From positions 2,730,501 to 2,794,500 of the forward strand of contig NZ_JADBEG010000001.1 in assembly GCF_014873755.1 (NCBI RefSeq): 64,000 nt of DNA, in the 5' to 3' direction. Under the pieces are notes generated by a model. It was not told the origin of the DNA. It did not search any database and worked only from the letters and a program-made list of their open reading frames with translations. Below are positions 46,321 through 53,968 of this stretch, one piece after another (positions within the stretch are counted from its first letter, which is position 1; the number at the start of each line of letters is the position of its first letter). The position numbers and the translations under genes were made by a program. This DNA is from Amycolatopsis lexingtonensis (GTDB lineage Bacteria > Actinomycetota > Actinomycetes > Mycobacteriales > Pseudonocardiaceae).

Positions 46321-47072
46321 TGCCCGCCCAGGCGCAGCTCGCGGCCGCTCCCGCACCGCCACTGCTGCTTCCGCTCAGCCAACGCCCGCGGGCGTCGCAG
46401 GCGGTCCTCGTGCACCCCGGTGGCGGCGGCCTGAGCCCGTACACGCCGCTGGCCGTGCGGCTGGCCCGCCGGCACGCGGTGAGCGGGATCCGCGCCGACG
46501 GCCTGTTCGCCGGCGAGCGGCCCGACGACGACGTCGAGACGATGGCCGAGCGGTACCTGCCGCTGCTGGCCGGCCTGCCCCGCCGCCCGGAACTCCTGGT
46601 GGGCTGGTCGATGGGCGGGGTACTCGCCTGGGAACTGGGCGCCCGCCTGTCCGCGACCGGGCCCGCCCCCGCGGTGGTGATGATCGACAGCTTCACCCGC
46701 CGCGACGAGTTCGGCACGGCCCACCGGGCCGCGGTCGTCGAGCGGATCATGCGGTCGGTGCACGCCCGGGTCGCGCCCCGCGACCGGCGATGGGCCGAAG
46801 CGACCGCCCACGCGCACATCACCGCCTCGGGACGGCACCGGGTGACCCGCACCCACCCCGGCCCCGCGCTGCTGATGGCCTGCGCGAGCCCGCACCGCCG
46901 GACCCAGGTCGAGAACTGGACGCGGCTGTCCACACGGCTGCGGGTCCGCGAACTGGCGTGCGGTCATTTCGACGTTTTCGACAGGAAAGCGCTTCCCGCC
47001 GTAATCGGCCACCTCGACGAATTCCTCAGTGAAACACCCACCCGATCCCCGGAAACAGGAGGAAAAGGATGA
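46320..47072 (+). CDS. Type II thioesterase / alpha-beta hydrolase
   Basis: 250 aa; the ATG shares one base with the stop of the preceding gene. Catalytic triad visible as G-W-S97-M-G-G, D123 in M-I-D-S-F and H216 in C-G-H-F-D-V-F. It resembles thioesterase domains of peptide and polyketide systems. With no megasynthase in this operon it would release a finished acyl group from one of the carrier proteins, or edit misloaded ones. Confidence 0.9.
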   Translation: MPAQAQLAAAPAPPLLLPLSQRPRASQAVLVHPGGGGLSPYTPLAVRLARRHAVSGIRADGLFAGERPDDDVETMAERYLPLLAGLPRRPELLVGWSMGGVLAWELGARLSATGPAPAVVMIDSFTRRDEFGTAHRAAVVERIMRSVHARVAPRDRRWAEATAHAHITASGRHRVTRTHPGPALLMACASPHRRTQVENWTRLSTRLRVRELACGHFDVFDRKALPAVIGHLDEFLSETPTRSPETGGKG

Positions 47073-47356
47073 CGAACGGACCAGATCGCGAAACCGTATC
47101 CGACTCGGTGAAACGCGTCGTGATCGCCGAATCGCGGCTTTCGCTCGCGCCGGAGGAGATCAAGGACGACGAGCCGCTCAACGGCGACCTGCTGCACCTC
47201 AACTCGCTCGGGTTCGTCGGCATGCTGGTGCACCTGGAGGACGCGCTCGACGTGACGCTGCCCGACGACCTGTTCGTCGGCCGCACGTTCAAGACGGTCG
47301 ACGACCTCGTCGACGTCGTCGCCGAAGGCGCGAGCGGGACGGAGGCGCTGCGATGA
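47069..47356 (+). CDS. Acyl/peptidyl carrier protein (first)
   Basis: 95 aa, with AGGAGG before the ATG, overlapping the thioesterase stop as ATGA. The phosphopantetheine site is L-H-L-N-S46-L-G-F-V-G-M, with Asn instead of the usual Asp before the serine. Downstream helix pattern L-E-D-A-L-D-V-T-L-P-D-D-L-F is typical of carrier proteins. It would carry a thioester intermediate of this operon. Confidence 0.9.
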   Translation: MTNGPDRETVSDSVKRVVIAESRLSLAPEEIKDDEPLNGDLLHLNSLGFVGMLVHLEDALDVTLPDDLFVGRTFKTVDDLVDVVAEGASGTEALR

Positions 47357-48708
47357 ACACGGTCTCCCTCCCCACCAGCTGGCGCAGCGTACTGCCCCAC
47401 CTGGACGAGCCGCTGCCCCCGGACCAGAGCCCGGAGTCGCCCGCCGGCGGCGGCCCGGACGGCGGTGTCTCGGTGAACCTGCCGTTCGCGCTGGTGCGCC
47501 AGTCCTCCCAGAACCGCGAGTTCTGGGACATCCCCGCCGAAGTGCTCGACGCCTACCGCAGCTTCCGGCCCACCCCGCTGTGGCGGGCCCGCCGGTTCGA
47601 GGACGCCGTCGGCGCGCGGGTACCGATCTACGTCAAGTACGAGGGCGGCAACATCTCCGGCAGCCACAAGCTGAACACCGCGCTCGCCCAGGCCCACTAC
47701 TACGCCAAGGCCGGCGTCAAGGAGCTGGTCACGGGCACCGGGGCCGGGCAGTGGGGCACCGCGCTCGCCGCCGCCTGCTCGATGTTCGGGCTGCGCTGCC
47801 GCGTGTTCATGGTCGGCACGAGCCTGCAGAAGAAGCCGTACCGGGGCACGCTGATGCGGGCCCTCGGCGCCACCGTGCACGCCAGCCCGAGCGACCTGAC
47901 CGACGTCGCCGCCCGCATCGGCGGCGGGGTGAACAGCCTCGCGCTGGCGATCGGCGAAGCCGTCGAGTACGCCGGGCGCACCGAAGGGGCCGCGTTCTGC
48001 ATCGGCAGCGGCGAGACCTACAGCATCCTGCACCAGTCCGTGATCGGGCTGGAGGCCATCGAGCAGCTCGCCGAGCTGGAGGCCACCGTGGACTCGGTCG
48101 TCGGCTGCGTCGGCGCCGGCTCGAACTTCGGCGGGATCGCACTCCCCTTCTTCGCCGACGCCGCCACGACCGGCGCGGAATGCCCGCAGCTGGTGGCTGC
48201 CGAGTCGAGCACCACTCCGAAGCTGACGCGCGGTGTGTACGCCTACGACAAGACCGACGCCACCGGGGTCAGCCCGATGGAAGCGATGTACACGATCGGC
48301 AGCAGCTACCCGATCCCCGACTCGCACTCGGCGGGCCTGCGCTTCCACGGCGCCGCGAAGGTCATTTCCGCGATGCGGCACCGCGACCAGGTCACCGCCC
48401 AAGCCGTCGGGCAGGTCGAAGCGCTGCAAGCGGGCCAGACCTTCACGCGGTCGGAGATGGTGCTCCCGGCACCGGAGTCGGGGCACGCCCTGGCCGTCGC
48501 CGCGCGCCTGGCCACCGACGGCGGATCGTCGCGCGGCGTGGTCGCCTGCGTCAGCGGGCACGGCTACCTGGACCTGTCCGCCTACCAGCAGCTGCTCGAC
48601 GGGGAGCTCACCACCGAGCCGCCCGAGGAGCAGGCACTGGTGTCGGCGATGGACCGGTTGCGGCCGGTGTCCGGCCTCGCGGTCGTGGGGGGTGGCCGTG
48701 GTGTCTGA
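47353..48708 (+). CDS. TrpB2-like PLP-dependent enzyme lacking the usual catalytic glutamate
   Basis: 451 aa, overlapping the carrier protein stop (ATGA). Strong TrpB2 (second tryptophan synthase beta) features: R-P-T-P-L-W, K-Y-E-G-G-N-I-S-G-S-H-K106 with the PLP lysine, T-G-A-G-Q-W-G-T-A-L, K-K-P-Y-R-G-T-L-M, G-C-V-G-A-G-S-N-F-G-G and P-A-P-E-S-G-H-A. In TrpB enzymes the residue before T-G-A-G-Q is a catalytic Glu (V-T-E-T-G-A-G-Q); here the codons read V-T-G128-T-G-A-G-Q, so that Glu is Gly. There is no trpA or other trp gene nearby. It is therefore unlikely to make tryptophan and more likely does a beta-elimination or replacement on an amino acid of this pathway. Confidence 0.92.
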   Translation: MNTVSLPTSWRSVLPHLDEPLPPDQSPESPAGGGPDGGVSVNLPFALVRQSSQNREFWDIPAEVLDAYRSFRPTPLWRARRFEDAVGARVPIYVKYEGGNISGSHKLNTALAQAHYYAKAGVKELVTGTGAGQWGTALAAACSMFGLRCRVFMVGTSLQKKPYRGTLMRALGATVHASPSDLTDVAARIGGGVNSLALAIGEAVEYAGRTEGAAFCIGSGETYSILHQSVIGLEAIEQLAELEATVDSVVGCVGAGSNFGGIALPFFADAATTGAECPQLVAAESSTTPKLTRGVYAYDKTDATGVSPMEAMYTIGSSYPIPDSHSAGLRFHGAAKVISAMRHRDQVTAQAVGQVEALQAGQTFTRSEMVLPAPESGHALAVAARLATDGGSSRGVVACVSGHGYLDLSAYQQLLDGELTTEPPEEQALVSAMDRLRPVSGLAVVGGGRGV

Positions 48709-49804
48709 GCCGATGGACCACCGCCTCTTCGACTGCGTCCAGGTCAACCTGGCCGAGCTGGCCGACCGCTGCCACGGCGAGGGCACGCACCTCGCGCTGG
48801 GCCGGGTCCTGCGCTTCTGGCCGCGTCCGGGCGCGGACGGGCTGCCCACCGTCGAGCCGCGGGTCGACGACCACGTGACCGAATCCGCCGACTTGCTCGG
48901 CTTGCGCGTCACCCGGCGCCGGCAGATCGCCTCCGCCGACGCGCTCGAACCCGGCCCCGGCTGCTACGTCGTGGCGGACGCCTTCCACCTGCCCTGGGTC
49001 CCGTACCACCGGAAGAAGCACTTGGAGCACAGCTTCCTGGTCGAGCCGGCCGACGACGGCGTCAAGGTCGTCGACGGCTACCACAACGACACCGAGTGGG
49101 GCGCGGCCCGGCCGGGCGAGTGGAGGCTCGGCCACGCGGGGCTCGCCGAAGCGCTGCCCGAGGGTGCGCTGGTGTTCGACCTGGTCGCCGGGGAGCCCGT
49201 CACCGAGCGCACGCCGCTGGTGGAGCTGACCGACGCCGGCACGTTCGTGGCGACCTACGCCGACCACCCCGACCGCGTGCGGGCGTTGCGGGGACTGACC
49301 CTGCAGACCTGGCTGCTGACCCGCAGCCGCCGCCTGCACGCCGCCGCGATGGGCCTGGACCCGAACGCGGTGCGGGCGCACCTGGACGAGTGGGACGCGA
49401 TCGCGAAGCAGGTCTACCTGGCGAGCCGCCGGGTCGCCGCGGGCCGGGAGGAGCCGCGTGCGCTGTTCCCCCGCCTCGCCGAGTGCCTCGCCACCGACCA
49501 CACGGCGTTCGGCGGCCCCACCGAGACCGCGACGCCGTCCACAGTGGACACCATCGAGGTGCCGCTGACGGTCCGCGAGTCCGTCACCGCGGTGATCGGG
49601 ACCGTGCTGGGCACCGAGCCCCCCGCGGACGCCCGCACGCTCGGCGACATCCCGGGCTTCAGCTCGTTCCGCATGATGGAGATCGTCGAGCGGCTCGAAA
49701 GCGACCTCGGCGTCGAGTTCGCCGCCGAGGACCTGGTCCCGGAAAAACTCACCCACGTCGACGGCCTCTGCCGGGCCGTCGTGGCCGCTGGAGGAAGCCG
49801 ATGA
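48701..49804 (+). CDS. BtrH-like acyltransferase fused to a C-terminal carrier domain
   Basis: 367 aa. GTG at 48701 chosen (GGGGGG 8 bases upstream; ATG at 48713 is the alternative); it overlaps the previous stop by 8 bp. Residues 1-160 resemble the BtrH N-terminal/DUF1839-type fold: C12, then V-A-D-A-F-H-L-P-W-V-P-Y-H-R-K-K-H-L-E-H110-S-F and V-V-D125-G-Y, a likely Cys-His-Asp set. BtrH moves an acyl group from a carrier protein to an aminoglycoside amine in butirosin. Residues about 285-365 form a carrier domain with the phosphopantetheine serine in G-F-S-S322-F-R-M-M-E-I (Ser-Ser instead of Asp-Ser). The fusion suggests acyl transfer in cis. Fold assignment is by motif only. Confidence 0.7.
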   Translation: MSEPMDHRLFDCVQVNLAELADRCHGEGTHLALGRVLRFWPRPGADGLPTVEPRVDDHVTESADLLGLRVTRRRQIASADALEPGPGCYVVADAFHLPWVPYHRKKHLEHSFLVEPADDGVKVVDGYHNDTEWGAARPGEWRLGHAGLAEALPEGALVFDLVAGEPVTERTPLVELTDAGTFVATYADHPDRVRALRGLTLQTWLLTRSRRLHAAAMGLDPNAVRAHLDEWDAIAKQVYLASRRVAAGREEPRALFPRLAECLATDHTAFGGPTETATPSTVDTIEVPLTVRESVTAVIGTVLGTEPPADARTLGDIPGFSSFRMMEIVERLESDLGVEFAAEDLVPEKLTHVDGLCRAVVAAGGSR

Positions 49805-51303
49805 CCTACGCACCGCGAGTGCTCCACGAGCTGCTCGACCACGCCGCCCGGCTGTGGCCCAACCGGACCGCGCTGACCTGCCGCGGCAGCTCCGTGACCT
49901 ACGACGAACTTTCCGCCGCCGCGAAGCGGGTCGCCGCGGCGCTCGCCGACCGCGGTACCCACCGCGGGGACCGGCTGCTGATCAACGCACCGGCGAGCGC
50001 GCTGCTGCCCGCCGTGGTCTTCGGCGCCGCCCGCGCCGGCGTCGCGTTTTCCCTGCTGCACGAACAGGTCCGCGGCGCCAGCCTCGACCACGTGCTCGCG
50101 GACTCCGAGCCGGTGCTGGTGGTGACCGGCGACGAAGACGTGCGGCGGTCGGCCGAAACGGCCGGCGTCCCGGCGGTCTCGGTGGAGGAGCTGGCCGCCG
50201 GTCCCGGGCGGGACGTCGACCTACCCGCTCCCCCGCTGCCGGTCGACCCGGTGTGCCTGATCTACACCTCGGGCACCACGTCCCTGCCCAAGGCCGTGGT
50301 CAGCACCCACCAGCAGCTGCTGTTCGCCACCGGGGCGATCGCCTCGGTGCTGGAGTACCGCACCGACGACGTGGTCTACAGCCCGCTGCCGCTGTCCTTC
50401 GACTACGGGCTGTACCAGGTGTTCCTGTCCGTCACGGCCGGGTCGAACCTGGTGCTGGGCGCGCCCACCGAGGTCGGGCCGTCGCTGGTCCGCAACCTGG
50501 TGGACTCCGGTGCGACCGTGCTGCCCGCCGTCCCGGCCGTCGCCGAAGCGCTCAGCGCGTTGCTGCGGCGCCGCCCGAAGCCCGCGCCGGCACTGCGGCT
50601 GCTCACCAACACCGGCGCGGCGATGCCCACCGGCACACTGGAATCCTTGCGCCAGGCCATTCCGAGCCTGCGGGTGCAGCTGATGTTCGGGCTGACCGAG
50701 TGCAAGCGGGCCACCATCATGCCGGTGGACGGCGACCTGGAGCGGCCCGGGTCCAGCGGCCGGGCCCTGCCCGGCACCGAGGTCTTCGTGATCGGCGAGA
50801 ACGGCGAGCGGCTGCCCGCCGGCGAGGTCGGCGAGATCGTCGTGCGCGGCCCGAACGTGATGGCCGGGTACTGGCGGCGCCCGGAGCTCACCGCCGAGAA
50901 GTTCCCGCGGGTGGACGGGCTGTTCCCCGAGCTGCGCACCGGCGACTACGGCCGGCTCGACGAGGAGGGCTACCTCTACTTCGACGGCCGCCGCGACGAC
51001 ATCTACAAGGAACGCGGGTTCCGCGTCAGCGCGACCGAGGTCGAGACCGCGGCGCGGGGAGTGCCCGGCGTCCGGGAAGCCGCCGTGCTGGTCCCGAAGG
51101 ACACCCGCCCGGCCTGGCTGTTCGTCACCGGCGAGCTGGCCCCCGAGGGCGTGCTCGACGGCATGCGCACGCGGATCGAGGAGTTCAAGATCCCGGCGAG
51201 CTGCCTGCGCGTGGAGACGCTTCCCTTGACCGGCAACGGGAAGGTCGATCGCAAGGCACTGGCCTCGATCGCCGAGGAGGTGTCCAGTGGAGCTGCTCGC
51301 TGA
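49801..51303 (+). CDS. AMP-dependent acyl/aminoacyl-carrier protein ligase
   Basis: 500 aa. ATG at 49801 overlaps the previous stop. ANL-family motifs: Y-T-S-G-T-T-S-L-P-K-A, P-L-S-F-D-Y-G-L-Y-Q, M-F-G-L-T-E, R-T-G-D-Y-G, and the C-terminal lysine in L-T-G-N-G-K-V-D-R-K. The F-D-Y-G-L-Y-Q type is like ligases in exosortase-A loci, which sit beside a PLP decarboxylase and a carrier protein, as here. Probably activates an amino acid or acyl group and loads it on the carrier at 52569. Substrate not deducible. Confidence 0.9.
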   Translation: MTYAPRVLHELLDHAARLWPNRTALTCRGSSVTYDELSAAAKRVAAALADRGTHRGDRLLINAPASALLPAVVFGAARAGVAFSLLHEQVRGASLDHVLADSEPVLVVTGDEDVRRSAETAGVPAVSVEELAAGPGRDVDLPAPPLPVDPVCLIYTSGTTSLPKAVVSTHQQLLFATGAIASVLEYRTDDVVYSPLPLSFDYGLYQVFLSVTAGSNLVLGAPTEVGPSLVRNLVDSGATVLPAVPAVAEALSALLRRRPKPAPALRLLTNTGAAMPTGTLESLRQAIPSLRVQLMFGLTECKRATIMPVDGDLERPGSSGRALPGTEVFVIGENGERLPAGEVGEIVVRGPNVMAGYWRRPELTAEKFPRVDGLFPELRTGDYGRLDEEGYLYFDGRRDDIYKERGFRVSATEVETAARGVPGVREAAVLVPKDTRPAWLFVTGELAPEGVLDGMRTRIEEFKIPASCLRVETLPLTGNGKVDRKALASIAEEVSSGAAR

Positions 51304-52564
51304 ACGCAACGCGGGGCTCGCGGACCTGCCCGGCGAACTCACCGGCCTGCCCACCCCCGCTTACGTCTACGACCTCGCCGAGGTCCGGCGCAACCACCGG
51401 CGGCTCGACGGCGCCCTGCCCCGCGGCACCGGCCTGCTGTACTCGCTCAAGGCCAACCCGCACCCGGACGTGCTCACCGTGTTGCGCGAAGCCGGTGCGC
51501 GCCCGGAGGTCTGCTCCTCCGGCGAACTGCGCGCCGCGCTCGACGCCGGCTGGCCGGGTTCGCAGGTGCTCTACACCGGTCCCGCCAAGCGGGACGCCGA
51601 GATCGCGGCGGCCCTGCGCGCCGGGGTGCGGGAGTTCTCCGTGGACTCCCCGCACGCCATCACCCAGCTCGACCGGCTCGCCGGTGCGGCCGGCGTCCGC
51701 GCCCGGTACCTGCTGCGCGTCAACGACGACCAGCCAGTGCCCGGCCAGGGCCTGGCGATGACCGGGGTGCCGTCGCAGTTCGGCGCCGACACCGGCTGGA
51801 TCCTCGCCGAGCCCGCCCGCTTCGCCGGGGGCGAGCACGCCGAGGCGTCCGGGCTGCACCTGTACATGGGCACCAACCTCACCGAGGTGGCCGACCTGAC
51901 CGGGCAGTTCCGCCGGGCGCTGGACACCGCCGCGAAACTGCGGGAAGCCCTGGCGCCGCACGGGGTCCGCTTCCGGACCCTCGACCTCGGCGGCGGGTTC
52001 GGCGCGCCGTTCGCGAAGGACGGGACGGCGGTCGAACTGCCGGGCCTGCGCGAAGAGCTCGAAGCGCTGCTCGGCGAACAGCTGCCGGGCTGGCGCGAGC
52101 AGGGCCCGGAAGTCGTGTTCGAATCCGGCCGTTACCTGGTCGGCACGGCGGGCACGCTCGTCACGGCGGTGCTGGACGTCAAGCGCTCGCACGGCAAGGA
52201 CATCGTCGTGCTGGAGTCGGGCATCAACCACCTCGGCGGCATGTCGGGGATGCGGCGGCTGCCCCCGCTCGCGCCCCGCCTGCTCGGCCCGGCCGGGCCG
52301 GACGCGCTGGACGCGCTCGTGGCCGGCCCGCTGTGCACCCCGCTGGACACCTGGTCCCGCGGCGCGCGGCTGCCCGAGCTGAGCCCCGGCGACCTGGTCG
52401 CGGTGCCGAACGTCGGCGCCTACGGGCTCTACGCGAGCCTCGTGGCCTTCCTGGGCCACCCCCTGCCGGCGGAGGTCGTCGTCGACGGCGACCGCCCCGG
52501 CACCCCCGCGCGGACCTCCCGCGTGGAACTGGTCAGGACCACTGACCCCGAAGATGAGGAGTGA
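51287..52564 (+). CDS. Type III PLP-dependent decarboxylase (BtrK/VinO/diaminopimelate decarboxylase family)
   Basis: 425 aa, GTG at 51287 with GAGGAGG 6 bases upstream; overlaps the ligase end by 17 bp. Alanine-racemase-fold barrel with the PLP lysine in Y-S-L-K55-A-N-P-H-P, H-L-Y-M-G-T-N, D-L-G-G-G-F-G, F-E-S-G-R-Y and the catalytic cysteine in G-P-L-C-T-P-L-D. Free diaminopimelate decarboxylase is a housekeeping enzyme, but neighbours (ligase upstream, carrier protein 4 bp downstream) match BtrK and VinO, which decarboxylate an acidic amino acid while it is bound to a carrier protein. Expected product: a beta- or gamma-amino acyl carrier. Confidence 0.9.
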   Translation: MELLAERNAGLADLPGELTGLPTPAYVYDLAEVRRNHRRLDGALPRGTGLLYSLKANPHPDVLTVLREAGARPEVCSSGELRAALDAGWPGSQVLYTGPAKRDAEIAAALRAGVREFSVDSPHAITQLDRLAGAAGVRARYLLRVNDDQPVPGQGLAMTGVPSQFGADTGWILAEPARFAGGEHAEASGLHLYMGTNLTEVADLTGQFRRALDTAAKLREALAPHGVRFRTLDLGGGFGAPFAKDGTAVELPGLREELEALLGEQLPGWREQGPEVVFESGRYLVGTAGTLVTAVLDVKRSHGKDIVVLESGINHLGGMSGMRRLPPLAPRLLGPAGPDALDALVAGPLCTPLDTWSRGARLPELSPGDLVAVPNVGAYGLYASLVAFLGHPLPAEVVVDGDRPGTPARTSRVELVRTTDPEDEE

Positions 52565-52568
52565 ACCG

Positions 52569-52820
52569 ATGGACCCCCGCATGGCCGAACTGCTCACCCC
52601 GTACCTCAAGTTCCTCAACGGCCGCGAACTCGGCCCGGACGACTCCCTGCGGGAGTGCGGGCTGGACTCGATGCAGTCGATCAACGTGCTGTTCGAGATC
52701 GAGGACGTCTTCGGCGTCTCCCTGCCGGACGAGGACATCACCGACGCCACCTTCGCCACCGGCGGCACGCTGTGGACCGCGGTGCAGGCCCAGCTCGAGC
52801 GCCAGGAGGTGTCGTCGTGA
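52569..52820 (+). CDS. Acyl carrier protein (second free carrier)
   Basis: 83 aa from ATG at 52569 with GAGGAG 7 bases upstream; an ATG at 52554 is less likely. Canonical phosphopantetheine site E-C-G-L-D-S34-M-Q-S-I-N-V, followed by F-E-I-E-D-V-F-G-V-S-L-P-D-E. Its place directly after the decarboxylase mirrors the VinL and BtrI carriers, so it is probably the one that carries the decarboxylated amino acyl chain. Confidence 0.92.
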   Translation: MDPRMAELLTPYLKFLNGRELGPDDSLRECGLDSMQSINVLFEIEDVFGVSLPDEDITDATFATGGTLWTAVQAQLERQEVSS

Positions 52821-53968
52821 CCACCGCCCCGCTGGCGGAACTCGTCGGGCGCGTGACCAAGGTCGCCGAGGAGCACGTCCGCCGGACCGACGACGAAGCG
52901 ACGTTCCCGGTCGAGGCGCTCGAAGAGCTGCGCGCCACCGGCCTGCTCGGGCTGCAGGTGCCCGCCGAGGACGGCGGGCTCGGCGGGTCGCTGGCCGACG
53001 TGCTCGAGACGAGCACCGAGCTGGGCCGGGTGGACATGTCGCTGGCGATGATCTTCGCGATGCACTGCCAGCAGGTCGCCGCCGTGCTCGCGCACGCCGA
53101 CGGCAAGCTGCGCGCCGAACTGGTGCCCGAGATCGCCGCGGGCCGGCTCTACCTCGGCTCGGTCACCACCGAGGCGGGCAAGGGCGGGCACCTGCTGACC
53201 GCCGAGTCCGCCGCGGCCTGGCGCGACGGGGAGCTGCTCGTCGACCGCTTCGCCCCGATCGTCACCGGGGGCAGGCAGGCCGACGGGTTCCTGATCACCA
53301 TGCGCTCCCCGGATTCCGAGGCGGACAACCAGGTTTCGCTGGTCTACGCGTCCCGAGCGCAGGTGGAGATCGAGCCGGCCGGCGGCTGGAACCCGCTGGG
53401 CATGCGGGCCAGCGACAGCGGCGCCATGAAGCTGCGCGGCCGGCTGCCCGCGCACCAGGTGATCGGGCGGCACGGCGACTTCCACACCATCGTGACGACC
53501 GTGTTCGGGCCGATGGCCCACCTCGGCTGGGCGTCCTGCTGGCTCGGCACGGCGGCCGGGGCGCTGTCGCGGGTGATCGCGTCCCTGCGCGGCAGCCGCG
53601 GCAAGACGGACCTGAGCTCGGAACTGCTGATGACGCGGCTGTCGCGGGCGCGCCAGCGGCTGGACACCGTGCACGCACTGATCTCGCACGCCCGTGAAGT
53701 CGTCGAGACGACCGCGGACCTCAGCGTGCCGAAGGTGCAGCTGCTGATCAACGCCGTGAAGATCACCGCCGCCGAGGAGTGCTACCGGGCGATCGACGAG
53801 CTGGTCGACGCGGTCGGGATGCGCCACGGCTACCTGCGCGACTCCCCCACACGGCTCGAGCAGTCGCTGCGGGACCTGCGTTCGGCGGTGCTGAACTACA
53901 GCAACGACCGGCTGCACCTCGCCGACGGCCGGCTCACCCTGCTCGACCAGGAGGTGCGTTTTGCCTGA
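52817..53968 (+). CDS. Acyl-CoA dehydrogenase-fold flavoprotein 1
   Basis: 383 aa, GTG at 52817 (AGGAGG 7 bases upstream), overlapping the carrier stop. Acyl-CoA dehydrogenase pattern: P-V-E-A-L-E-E-L-R-A-T-G-L-L-G-L-Q-V-P-A-E-D-G-G-L-G-G, then G-S-V-T-T-E-A-G-K-G-G-H, and a C-terminal helical domain with R-D-L-R-S-A-V-L-N-Y-S-N-D. The usual Y-E-G-T segment near the end is absent. With carrier proteins and a flavin reductase in the operon, it may desaturate or hydroxylate a carrier-bound amino acyl chain. Confidence 0.9.
   Translation: MTTAPLAELVGRVTKVAEEHVRRTDDEATFPVEALEELRATGLLGLQVPAEDGGLGGSLADVLETSTELGRVDMSLAMIFAMHCQQVAAVLAHADGKLRAELVPEIAAGRLYLGSVTTEAGKGGHLLTAESAAAWRDGELLVDRFAPIVTGGRQADGFLITMRSPDSEADNQVSLVYASRAQVEIEPAGGWNPLGMRASDSGAMKLRGRLPAHQVIGRHGDFHTIVTTVFGPMAHLGWASCWLGTAAGALSRVIASLRGSRGKTDLSSELLMTRLSRARQRLDTVHALISHAREVVETTADLSVPKVQLLINAVKITAAEECYRAIDELVDAVGMRHGYLRDSPTRLEQSLRDLRSAVLNYSNDRLHLADGRLTLLDQEVRFA

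Noticed and set aside
47353..48708. Annotation as housekeeping tryptophan synthase beta or threonine synthase
   Set aside because: The catalytic Glu is Gly, no trpA is present, and it is embedded between carrier-protein genes by overlapping starts.
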